From: Lophius americanus
Lineage: Eukaryota > Chordata > Actinopteri > Lophiiformes > Lophiidae
DNA: 64,000 bases
Direction of reading: 5' to 3'
Assembly: GCA_037951165.1 (NCBI GenBank)
Contig: JBBDHG010000026.1
Coordinates: forward strand, 4,605,501-4,669,500
A program made the translations under genes and the position numbers. Every line of letters begins with the position of its first letter. Positions within the stretch are counted from its first letter, which is position 1. Shown here one piece after another: positions 34,530 to 46,900 of the stretch. The notes below the pieces were generated by a model. That model was not told where the DNA came from and made no database searches. It saw only the letters and a program-made list of their open reading frames with translations.

Positions 34530-36026
34530 TTGTCCGAGTCTAGGTATGTGAAACCCCCTCGGTGGAAAAAATTCCATAAAAATGGCCTCTGAGCTCCTCG
34601 CTGAGAAGAATATAACTCTTGCAAAGTGGGCTGATCCCTTCAGTGCAGTCCCCAACCAGTCATCCCTCATGAATGAAGAGGCAATTGCAAGTCTGCCCCA
34701 AGTGGAGACAAATAAATCCCTTACTGTTCTACTTTCCATTGAGGATCTTCCATTGAGGGGTCTTCAACCATTCATCCGGCAAAGCTCCGGGGTCCGATAC
34801 CATCCAAGCAGAAATCTACAGTGCTGGAGGGTTTCATTAAGTCGAAAAACCTACAGAGCTCTTCCAGACTTTGGGTAATTTAGAAGTGGTTCCCTAGGAG
34901 TTTTAAACAGGCCTCTATATCCATCTCTACAGGGGAAAAGCAATCAGCAGACCTGCGACAACCACAGAGGCAATTCTCTACCATCAATTGCCGGAAAAAC
35001 TCTGGCAACAATCCTTTTAGCCGCCTGACTGTCCACGTAGAACAGTTTCTTCCGCTTGAGAGTCAATGTGGTTTCAGGAAAGACCGCAGAACCACAGACA
35101 TGGGATATACTGCAGCTGCAAAGGTCTATGGAAGACCATGGCAAAGTATGGGTGTACAGACATGCTCATAAGCATGGTGAGCCAACTCTATGATGACGTG
35201 ATGGCCAGCATCAGAGACCAGCGAGAAATCTCCTACCCTTTCCCAATCACAAACAGGGTGAACACAAAGCTGCGTCCTAGCTCCAACCCTATTCAGCCTG
35301 TTCTGGTCTGCCATGCTGCAAGACTCATGCCAGAACAACAGCATTTGGATCAGTTCAATTTCCCGAATTAAATAGTGGGCTATTAAATATGTGATGGTTA
35401 CAAGCTTTCCTGCACAGAATCTGCAAAGGATTTGTTGAGGAAGTTCTTGTTTGAGAACTATTGTTGTTTAAGGATTACTGTGCTCCGGTTGTCGGGTCAA
35501 AAGAAGAACTACCGCTCAGTATAAACGCCCTCTCCTCAGCTAGCAACTTCTTTGGCCTTAAATCAGTACAAATAAGACTGAGGTCCTGTATCAACCTGCT
35601 GCTGGGAAACCCTACAGTGAGCCCGCCAACCAAAAACTCTCAGTTGTTGACAGGAGGAAATACTCAGTCTCATGCCGTACACATAGATGATGAAATCAAC
35701 ATCAGAATCAAGGCCACTGCTGCCTTTGGAGGTCTACGTGACTCAGTGTGGGAAAGGAGTGGCATCAAGCTGGAGAATAAATTGAAGGTTTACAATTCCA
35801 CCAACCCTTCTGTTTACGTGCAAAAACTGGACAGTCTATCAGCGTCATTCCAAAAAACTAAACCATCTCCATTTGAGCTGAGGAAACCCCGATAGATAAA
35901 GTGGCAGGACAGAATTCCCGACACTGAAGTCCTCAGCAAGGTCAGTATTTCCGGCAGCCCGCTTGGGAAGGCACAGCTGAGATGGGCTTGCAATGTGAAC
36001 AGAATTTCATGCACTAGATTACCCAC
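34530..36026 (+). mobile_element. Decayed non-LTR retrotransposon (reverse transcriptase remnant)
   Basis: Pieces of one reverse-transcriptase-containing ORF2 appear in order but in shifting frames: SELLAEKNITLAKWAD (34582 on), ESQCGFRKDRRTTDMG (about 35062), LWKTMAKYGCTDMLISM (about 35126), then VHIDDEINIRIKA and WERSGIKLENKLKVY (35670-35800) and KWQDRIPDTEVLSK (about 35900). Stops and frameshifts separate them and the catalytic YADD region is missing, so it is inactive. The sequence type is that often mis-annotated in animal genomes as craniofacial development protein 2-like. Flanking target duplications were not found. Confidence 0.85.
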
Positions 36027-37247
36027 ACAAATTTACTTTGGCAAACTGAAAAATGTAAACAAGTATAAGGTGGCCCAAAAAAACGCCACATGGGTATACA
36101 TATATACTGGAAGCCAGTGTAAAGAGGCTTTTACAACATTGTCGAATGAATGTTGGCCCTTTTTTTAAACGCAAAAGAAACTGTTTTAACCTTTTTGGAA
36201 AACCGTTGTCATGTGAACACAGCCCCAGATTCTTTGCCTAAAGCTTGGCATACTTTGTACGATTATAGGTTATAGGTGGTTGTTTGATTCCAACTCATAC
36301 TGGACAAATAAGTCATCTGCAATGTAAAGCCAAGGCTCATGACTTGAGTGCTCAGAATGTGCTTAAATAAAATAATCTGTTGGCCCCTGTAGATTCTTCT
36401 TCTGCTGCTTCTTAGTTTTGGACGTTGACAATTGTCAATTAAGATTAGTTGAAAGCTCCAAGGCAGGAAAATATTTGTTTGCTAACAACATGCTAACAAG
36501 ATATAAACGAGCTGCCTTGATCATTTGCCACCTGCTGTGCCGTAAACTTTAAGAGGTGTTGGCTTAAACGGACTCATAGGTGGCTAGACTGAGGACAGTA
36601 TGCCTGGTCCTTCCTTGCTGTGCAGTTGCTACCAGCCATAAACTGCACTTTTGACTTCATGGCAACTTGAAATTTATTGTCAAAGACACATCGTGTCGCC
36701 ATAGAAACTCAGATGGCTGTGCATTGTGGAGGAAAAACGGCGCTGATCTCAGGGAATAGACTCATGGCATGTCAGAAATTCATCCAATCATCTGATGGTT
36801 GTCCGGGAGCTGCTGATCGGTCCTCGCTCTCCATTGTACACTGAACGGAAAACAACGCGAGACAAGCCCTGAATGTGGCCTGTCCCTATTATGAGTCATG
36901 TGGCTCAAATATCATTTTAAAAACGAGCTAAAATTGTTCAGTTTATGTCCAACTTAAGATGGGTATTTTTTCTGGTGTCTGCAATTAGTTAATTGGTTTC
37001 AGTGCAAGCACATGAGAAGCTCCTGCAAGGTCTCTTGAGATCGACCTCCTGACTCCCGCGGGGTTTCGTGGTCACTTTAATTTTTTTAGGAGCATGTAGT
37101 CTATCAGATCTGAGACATAGCCACTAGTTGGATGTCTGTTTGAAGATACAGTGAAGGGGTTTTGAGCAGGAGCTGGCGACCTGTAGGAGTGACTGTTCAG
37201 ACTGCTCCATAGGGTCCACGCATTCCCTTTGCGGTCATGTGAACGTG
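36027..37247. other. Region downstream of ttbk2, no gene seen
   Basis: No ORF or recognised repeat stands out. It lies between the retrotransposon remnant and the ttbk2 stop codon, so part of it is probably ttbk2 3' UTR on the - strand. Confidence 0.5.
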
Positions 37248-37326
37248 TCATTTTATATTACAGTACATTCCTTGAGTAAATAAGATATTTACAACTAGTA
37301 TCTGGGACAGGGTGAGTCAGCCTCTT
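37248..37326 (-). repeat. ttbk2 3'-flank block (proximal)
   Basis: Begins about 26 bp after the ttbk2 stop codon on the - strand, so it is 3' UTR. Partner of the block at 34279-34372. Confidence 0.65.
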
Positions 37327-37351
37327 GCTACGGTTGCACCATCCATCTCAG

Positions 37352-40300
37352 TCACTTGTGCCTGCGTCCCTGCGGTGTCCCACCCTCGCGGAGCTCAGGG
37401 CGAGAAGGGGAGGTGCTTAGTGAGCGTTGCAGGGTAGAGGACGAGCTGCGCGGGCGTGGAGGAAGGCAGAAAAGGAGCTCGTTGCGTTCCTTCATCAGCT
37501 GCGTCAGGCTGGCAAGGAGGTCTGCGTCGCTGGTGCTGCTGGCCCGTACTCGGAATCGCCGTTGCCTGGAAAGAACAGAATCCAAAACAAAATACTTACT
37601 TGGAATCCTCCTTCTCTTTTAACCTTTTAAGATGTCAGTGAAATCAAAACCGTGATGTTATCATCACCATTTTTCGTAAAACCTATTGGGGTGATAACAT
37701 TCTATAATTAGCTCTCTTTTGGTTATTGCTATTCTTGTATATGTTATATCCTCCATTCCTTTGGTGAGCCTAGAGGGGTAGTTATTGTTTTTAGTATGTT
37801 AGGGAATCTATTCACACCATGCAGCGTAACTTCAGATTACAGTCGCCTACAGCATGATGGAAGAAGACTTGGCAAAGGATTATTGACTGAGATATTTGGT
37901 ATCAGCTAGATTCTCTTTGGCTTCACTGAAAGTGTTATAAGAGTTGCTATTCCATTATATTTGTCAAAGTCACTGCTTGAATGTTACTGAAAGGTTCTTT
38001 TACACTCCCTGGGGTGGGATTGCGGTCCCATAAATTTGTCTATCCCTTCTGTAAGTGCTACAAAGGTCTAATGGTGGTGGTGGTGATTGTTGACGTACCT
38101 CTTTACCGGTAGCGGAGGTAGCAACAGTTCCGAATTGGCAGCGCGTCAGGGAGACTTAGATTTATTGTGACTTTTATTGTGACTGCCACTCCATATCAGA
38201 GGATTAATAACGGGCAACTAATAGCAGTTAGTAGCTAACGCCTTACCCTCTGATGATCAAAACTCCAGATTTCCCATTCCGCAAAACAAATGTTAACTTG
38301 AGTAAGTTACCATTGCAATTTGCTCTGTGAACCTAACATGCTCACTGGCAGGTTTTCATTAACAAACCCTGAGTTGTTTCCGACTCCTCCCCCTTCTGAG
38401 CCTGAAGCAGAGATATTAAAGACTTACGTCAGGAGAGGATTCTGAGACCCAGGTTGGATGTGCTTTAATTCCCAGATAAATACTTGATCCAAAAAGATAC
38501 CCTTTCCCTTCACATTCCATCTTTTATCTCTAAAATTTTCCCAAATAGCCAATCCCAGCGGACTTTGGACAAGAGTCGGGATACGCCCAGGAAAAATCAT
38601 CAGCTCATCTAACACATATTTACAGACAACCATTCATGCTCACATTAACACCTCCTGGCGGCTTAGAGACACTAATTCATCTATATTGAATGCTTATAGT
38701 CTGTGGGAAGAAGCTGGAGGAAACCCACACAAACCAGGGGATTGTCTGGGTTCCACACAAAAAGGCCCCAAGGCCAGAGACAGATAAGAACCCAGAACAT
38801 TCCAGCTGTGAGGCCACACACACTTACTGCCTAAGTGTGGCTATGTGCAGATTGTAAACCTCACACTGGACAACTACCCTTTTGATTGCAGGACACAGCA
38901 TGTCATCCAAAACTAGAGAGCAGCATTATGAAGAGTGTTTGATGCATCATTATTGCGTTTCAAATCAGGTTGCTGTAGTACTAATGCTTCTGAAACCGAG
39001 GTTACCAATTGAAATATTTACCAACTTGCTAAAACAGACAAATGAGGAATGGACATAATTTTATAATATGTTTAATGAACTTACCTTTTGTCTACAGATG
39101 GGTGGGTTGGTTTACCAGGAGGTGGTCGAGGCAGAAACCTGCTTGTCAGTGCATCGGCAGCCAAGGTGGTACTGACAGGACGTGGGATCTTACTTTTACT
39201 GCCTGATGAGGAGGACAGAGAGAGAGGGTCTTCTCCCCCACAATCGGACCTGGAGCCTCGCTCTGAGGAGAGCCTGTCCCTCGGGAAAGTGCCAGGCAGG
39301 TTGTCACAGGACAGTGATGGTGATGGTGAGTGGGTGGGGGAGCCAGGGACCGGGCTGCTCCAGCGGTGACGCCTCTCCATGTAGATGTCTCTACTCTGAG
39401 AGTCTTGGGGTGTGCTGGGGTCCCGGACTGGAATCCGACTCCATCTTGGGGATGAGGGCGAGTCTCGTCGCCTGAGCAGCGCTGGGGGAGGCGAGGAGGA
39501 GACAGTGACAGTACACTCCATAGCCCCTCCTGCTGTGTCGGCTTGAGGTTGCTGATTCGGTTCAGAAGAACGATCTGGCAGACCAGAATCGCTCTCTGGG
39601 TCTTTATCGATAGTTAGATGAGCAGTCTGGTCTTTAGCAATACTTGGCACCGGGCCCAACTCCAACCGCCGTCCATCCTTTAAAACTTCATCCAGGTCAT
39701 TGTTAGACTTGTCGGTTGATGCCTCTGGTGGGAATGGAAAACTCCTCACCTTTGCTGGGGAATGTGATGCAGAGCTGCAGGACTGAGAAGATTTTGTTTT
39801 TTGTTAGAGGGAAGATCTTGAATTTCAGTTTTACCAACAGAGCAGAGGGAGTTCACCTCTATCTAAATCTGCATCCATTTACACAACTAAACGATCCTTA
39901 TCTGTGTTCTGATGGGTGTGACATAACCACATAACCAGAACTTTAGAAGGCTTACCAGAAGTAGTTAACCCTGACACTGCCATGTGTTGATCACTTCTTA
40001 AATTACAAAAAAACTATTTGCAGAACAGCCACTGACTTTGGATCACATGAATAGAAGAAGGATTTACCGCAGTCTTTGAATGAATGAACATTTGTCCATC
40101 CAATGAGGATTTTAATTCACTACGAGTACAAATATAGAAGTACAGAAAGAAACATTTTTTAAGAAATTACATCATAATTACCTCCACCCACTAGGTTGTG
40201 TTAACAGTTGCGTCAATTTGGTTGTGTTATTTCTTTTTTAGCAAAATTACACTGGAAGGGAATTACAGGAGGGGAACACATTTTGTTGCAGATCAAGGAC

Positions 40301-43300
40301 TCATTTTACCACTGAGAATTGAAAGAATGCTCAACTATGGCCGGGGCATGCATTCAACTGAGTGCCATTCTATTCTATCAGAGGTAGGGGGGGTACTTTA
40401 CTATCCACATGGGGAAACTGTGGCAATGAAATTCACAAACGGCATAAGCTTTCATTGACAACAAGATTAAAAGCACAACATCATCAAGTCGGAGACACGG
40501 ATACATCAGAATTTTAAACAGTCCAAAATTCAAATTCTACTCCACAAAAAAAACAAAAATATTCCACACATACAGTTTTGCTCACACCAGTATTTAATAT
40601 AGAACACACTTTCGATTAAATGCTGGCCTTACCGGAATATAGCACATATTGCCGTAATGGAATATTTGTTAGGAAATACTAGTGTAGCCTCATTGCTTCA
40701 ATATAAATGATTAAAATAATTTAAAAAAATAAGTAATGGCACCCAAACGGACTTCAAATCCTTGTGAAAGTAAATCTGATCAGTGGTTAGAATTCGGGAT
40801 TCAACTATTTTATTTAAAGGTTGAATCACTTTTGGTAAGAACGACTATTAAGGCCTGTTTTTCAGATATGATAGTTACTAGAATCTGTCCCTGGACAGTA
40901 ACAGATCAAAGGCTGGAAAGAGTGGTTGCCTGGCGTCACAAATTTTTTTTCTCTACTTTATATAAAATGTAGTGGGGAAAAAATCTATCAATGTCAAGAG
41001 CATGTCGAAACAAGCAGGAAATACTCAGGATCCTTTGTCATGGATGCAATTCATGGCACACAGAGTAAAACTTTTGAAAAATCCCAAAATTTCCAAAGGC
41101 ATCTCATTTCAAAATTGAGCCCCAAAAACCTTAATCTTGGACCAATCCATTTCGTAGCATGAATAAGTTCAACTTGTAACCATGGAAATGAAAACATGAG
41201 AATGAATGAAATAGCCCTTAAACAGCAAGAGGCACCACTTAGCACTTGGTTGTAGAAACCTTTGCAAAAACTATCAAACAGTTTCAGGGTTATTCTCCAG
41301 AAATGAAACATGATGGATGGAATCCGATCCAAAATATATATGCGAGTCTTAAGTATATGCAAGATCTAAGTTGTAGAGGTCCTCAGAATAATATAATGTA
41401 AAGAATCCATGTTTTCATGATGCAAGGGAGTGATGCACTGTGTTAATACTGCACTCACATAATGTTCATAAAATAAAATTAAAAAAGGCACCTATTGTAA
41501 CAAATTGTGACGGGTCTGGGCCGGTTAGCTCTGATACTTACAATGTGTTCAGGTCAGATCACTAGCTTACATTATCTTCTCTTATTTACTACAAATATGC
41601 AATACTGATGTCAGTTCATGCACATTAACAATAGCTGTACATCCATACCTGGTCCATCTGGGCTCTTCCCATTAGGATGGAGGGCATTTGCCCCAGCACA
41701 CCCGGCAGTCTCCTGTGGCCCAATAACCACGTACCAGGCATGGACATTTGGGACAAAACAGGACTGGTCGGTACCGCCGGGCACTGACCATCTTGCTTCT
41801 CAGATGGTTGGTGCTCACTCTCAGAAGGCATGCGGTTCCCATGCTTGTCCTCGTGCATGGCTTCACTTGAAGGCTTGGTGGCTCCAGAACTGCTGCCCTG
41901 CTCAAGCTCCAGCATCACCCACTCCTGAGAGTCTGCCTCCTTCAGCACTGGACTCAGGTTTACAGCCACAAACCCACTGCTTGCCGGAGCCTCCTCAGGA
42001 TCGGGGGTTCCTTTGCCAGATAGTTCCTCATTGCAGGAAGGCGCCTGTCTCTCAGAGATAGATTTCTCCCCAACTTTAGAAAGGACAGGACGCGGTTTGC
42101 CCAAGCTGAAACAACATATTGTGCACGTCATAATGAGGTTCTGTCTCCAGGCTGTCAGTGAACAGTACTGTAAAACGTAGTATACTTTGTCCTGGTTTCT
42201 TCTACTTAACGTCAAGTCATCAAACATAAATTAACATAGTACAACCCGAGTAAACACAAAATGAAAATTTTATATAATAATTGTGTGTAAAAGAATTTGC
42301 TGTCTTAAAAATTAAACCAAAAATTACCAAACAGCATAAATAACTGGTTTCAGCTGGAATGACCCACCCAGTCCTGTTCAATCAAACCATCACTTCAAAG
42401 GACCATTTTCAGAAGCAGGAAGTTGGCTTGTAGGTCTCAATAGCAGCACAAAGGGCCAAAATCAAAAGATATTTCAGAAGAGATGAGGAAAAGGTGACTG
42501 AAAAATAACAGTTTGGGAAGTTAATGCTATTATCAATGCTCTGGGATTCTTCAGAACCAGTGAGACACATTATCTAAAAATGGAGAAGACTTTATCAGCA
42601 GGAGTGGTGAGGCGAAAGCCACTGCTAACCAGGAAGAGCATCAAAGTTCACCTGAACCACACAGCTCAATCAGCTCTTCAGTCTGTGAATTGGAGCTTAA
42701 GCACAACTGATTCACGCAAAACAGAGCAGAAGAGTAAGTCAACCTCTAAATGGATCAAAAAGATTGAAATTAACATTCTGGGTTGGGCTAGTCAAGGTTT
42801 GGCCGTAACCTCATTGAGAAACTGGTGGGACCTGAAAGGATCAGTTCATGGTTACAGACCATCCAATTTAGCTGCGCTAAGGCAGTTCTGTAAAGACGAG
42901 TCGGTCAAAGTGGGACTAACCTCAAGTTAACAACGAGATATTCAATTCAGGGGAGAAAATAGTCCTTACGCCAGTGATAACAATATTTTTGCCTTCAAAT
43001 AAAACAATCATTAAAAACTTGTTTTTTGTGTTTACTCTGGATCCCTTTGTTATCCAACATATTATTTAACGATCCAACACAGTTTAGTCTGAGATACACA
43101 AATATAGAATAAATCAGGAGGGCGTTAAATACTTCTTTCACAGTACTGTATTTTTTGTAATATGGTGTGTACTGAGTACTAACTAGGCTTCAAGGAAGCG
43201 TTCAATGGTGGGCTTGGGTTCAGGTGCGAGCCTCTTCTCAAACGCCAAGCTCTGACTGTGTCTTATCCTCCGGAGAAGTGGGGCTGCCCTCTCTAAGAAC

Positions 43301-43916
43301 ATGGTTTCGGATCGCACCCGTCTGGGAGAGCTCTGTATGGAACCAGTGTTGGGGCTCTGGATCCCTTGGTTCTGACTGTGTTCATCCTCACTCATCACCT
43401 GAGAAGAATGGATGATAAGAAAGCTCAAAACATAAATACTGTACCCCTCAAGAGCTGCAACACAACTCCCATGTCTTAAAGTTTTTAGTTTTTTCTTCAC
43501 TAAAGATTCAAGATGGCAGTGGGACACAGTCAGTGGAGTCCTAAAGGGATTCTATTCTAACTCAGGAGGGGTAGATTTAATCACAGAGGTTGGGGAGGTC
43601 CGCTGTCAGCACTCCATACAAAGGTATTGTAGTCCTGGGGATAATCCTAAATTAAAACATGACATCTCACTGTACAGAAAAAAAAAAGCTGCTATAAAAG
43701 GAATCCTGCTCAGCGTTTACCCTTACCTTCCTGATTATCGGCTGCGCGTGTTTATGATTCCGGTTGCGGTCTAACTCTTCCCAAACGTCTCCACCATGGG
43801 TGGTTGGCGTGGGGATTTGAGGGCAATTGTCAGCATCACTGAGCCGCTCCCCTTGAAGGACGTCCTCCGTGTTTTCCCTCTGCAGCTCGGCCGGCAGCAC
43901 TGAAGCATTGGCCATG
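37352..43916 (-). CDS. ttbk2: ttbk2 regulatory tail exons with SxIP motifs
   Basis: The five last exons encode a disordered Ser/Pro-rich tail. The exon 43916-43727 has LQRENTEDVLQGERLSD; exon 43398-43184 has SPRRVRSET and EPKPTIERFLEA. The exon at 39782-39085 carries SRIP (about residue 730) and SKIP (about residue 812), both SxIP motifs of the kind that bind EB1 at microtubule plus ends in mammalian TTBK2. The final exon ends STSPSRPELREGGTPQGRRHK. The acceptor AG at 39784-39783 was chosen because the next AG would shift the frame. Confidence 0.88.
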
Positions 43917-46900
43917 CTGTGGAGGAGATAGAGGTCATGCCGCAAGCTCATTTCCAGAGAACAATTTAGATTTTTTTTGACATTGCAGATTTCTATTCTA
44001 ATTATAAGAAGATGGAGTGTGTGGGGGGAGTTTGAATTGCTCAAGTCTAGCAATGACTGTCCTGCAGTTAATGGAGCACAACAACAGCACTGTGGAAATA
44101 GTGACTGAGCTTTCTTTGGCAGTTTATACCCTAAGTACGCTGGTGTGAGGCGAGTGAGCTGCTGAGCAGTGTTTGCTGCAGCAGCTACTGTCAGCATTTC
44201 CTCAGAATCAGATTTCTCCCAGTCGTACGGATCATTCTCCAGGACGTTGTGGCTCTTCATGGCATTCTCAAACACTGACATCAGGAGCTGTCACAGAGAA
44301 AAAAGAGGCAACCTTTGTAAGCAGCCGGAGGGTCATTCACAGCTCATGAACTACATACACCACAGAAGATTGCCCACCAGATAGTCAGGCTTAGTGAAGT
44401 AGTCTAAAATCAAGATATGATCCAGGAAGGTGGTAAATTCTGAGGGAAGGTGCTTGAGCATGAGACGATGGTCATAGGTCTCTTTGAGATTTCCTACTTG
44501 TTCCTGAAAGCAGAGAAGTGGGAGGGAAAAGAGTTTGAGATACATATATCATGAATTACAAATCTGTATTTAATATATCAGAGAAGCTCATACTTTGTCT
44601 TTAATTTTCCTCCAGGGCAGCTGACCAACCATGAATTCAACCAGCATGTAAAACAGGGACCACAGATCGTCATGACGGCCCATTTCCTACCGATTAGGAT
44701 AAACAAGTATGAGGAACTTCACAAAACAAAAAGAAAATGTTTTTAAAGTCACGTTTTGAATCTCCGCTCACCTTGTTCTTATGGGCATTGATTGAAGCAT
44801 AACGCACAGTTCCTCTGAAGCCTGCCACGGGACGGGGCTGAAAGAGAATAAAGTGATTACAGATAGACTCCATAAGTAAATTGTTGTTTTTGCCACATTA
44901 AGCCATTTATTAAAAAGTGTTGATTGACACTCATGTACAATGTCATATTGAATGCCGGCACTACTGTATTATACTTAAAATCTTTTTTTCCTCACAGACA
45001 GCCGGTTTGCACTTAAAAAACAGACAAGTAACAAAAAGAAAATCACGCTGCATTGTTGCGCTAAAGTTGTGTACAGTGTAAACATAAAATTAAGTTTCTC
45101 TGTTGGGGCGATGTTGCACAGCTTGTTAAAAGGGCTATTCAGCAGTATCTGTAAATACTAATAATAACAAATGATGTTGTTTCTAGATCCAAGGGAATTA
45201 AACCTTCTTTTGGTATATGTTGATTAAAATGAATGGAGAATGTTTGAGCCCATTGAATTCAATTTTAAAATATAGTCTTGTGTGCTGAAGCAAGTATTTA
45301 TTTCATATTCAATTCATGAAAATTCTATTGAGTGCCATTCTATTTTATCAAAGGTAAGGTAAAGTGCTTTACTCCCCAGAGGAAAACTGTCAGTGAAACT
45401 CAAACATACTTAGCGTACACAAAGGATAACAAGATAGAAGACAGGATGTTGTTAAATTCCAGACAGGAATACATCAGAATATTAGCCATCCCTGATTCAA
45501 ATTCTGGTCTAACCACATGTTTGCAATCATGCAGGTCAAACACCATTGTAAAATTTTGGATCTGAATGCCATTTTTTTTATGCCTGGTCATTCTTTTACA
45601 TTATGACACCAAACTTCTGAACTTCAGGTGTCAGAAGTTTGGTATAAAATGCGGATGAGGTAACTTGTATGAGGATGTGTGAGTTGAAGGATATCTGATA
45701 ATAACAATCATTTTAAAGGAAGTCAACACTGTGTACTTACAGGACGGACTTCCTGGCTAGAATTGGTGAACTGACGGGCCAAGCCGAAATCAAGCATGTA
45801 GCAGCATCTGCAGGTACTGTCTAGTCTTCCCATGGCAAAGTTTGACTGAAATTTAAAAAATAGAAACGTCACATATGGTACTATGACGTTCTCTAAATTA
45901 ACACAGTGACAACAAATTTCACAAAGAAACCACTGGGTTTAGGTCAACTTACAGGTTTAATGTCGCGGTGGAGGAAGCCAACAGAGTGAATGCTTTCGAT
46001 CGCCGCTAAAATCTGCTTGCCGAGTCTCAAAGTTGTGGAGACAGAGAAGGTGCCGCGGTGCTGGGTTCTTCGCAAATCTGCCAGATTCCTCCCCTTAAGA
46101 AAGTACACCAGTGTTGCATGACACAGTGATTTCTTGTCAGATGAAAATGAAATACTTGACTAGCACTGAGTGGTGAGGATCCTACCTGGAGTTCCATCAC
46201 CACGTAGTTGAAACGATCATTTCGGCCACAGCCCACAAAGCGACACACATGATCTTTGCCTGTCAAAAAATTGTTGTTTGTTATAAGCAATTGCTGCTTG
46301 ATTACTGTTGTCCCAACATTTGTAGTTATTGATGCTATTCTAGACAACCTTATATTAGTATGTTTGGGAGACTCATAAAAATATAACCAGCTGTGGAAAC
46401 CCTGTATGTGTTTTTGTTATATTGGTGTATTCCAGGCATTTCTTGGCATGTAGCTCCATCCAATAAGAAGTCAACAGGCATAAGGCTGTGAAGTAATGGG
46501 ATTGATCTTATTCAGCTGTGAGCAGAAATGTCACTTTAGCCCATGGCTATGTTCACATTACAAGCCATACTGTTCCAATCTGATTTTGAAGCATGACATT
46601 TTGCTGTTCAGAAGCAGAAGGCAGGCAGCTGACAACCACATGGCTTCTCGGCTTCTCTCTCTCCTCTCTGGTGGCTTTGTTTCACGACACTGCTGAGGAC
46701 AACAGCACCCAGTGCATGAGTGGATGCTAAATGCCACATAGTTTTCAATCTGACTGTAACATGGCCATTGATTGCACATGAATCCATTTTCTTTAACTGA
46801 CTCAAATATTAGATGAAAAGATCTGATGCACACCCTGAAAAAATGAATACATGATTTGTGTCTTATTAGGACAAAAAAAATAAATGGTATCAAGTCACTT

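Noticed and set aside
41618..42061. 147-codon + strand ORF
   Set aside because: Antisense of the ttbk2 tail exon 41649-42105, which continues the TTBK2 tail in phase.
42580..42930. 116-codon + strand ORF inside ttbk2
   Set aside because: It is a scrap of a deleted Tc1-like transposase, not a host gene.
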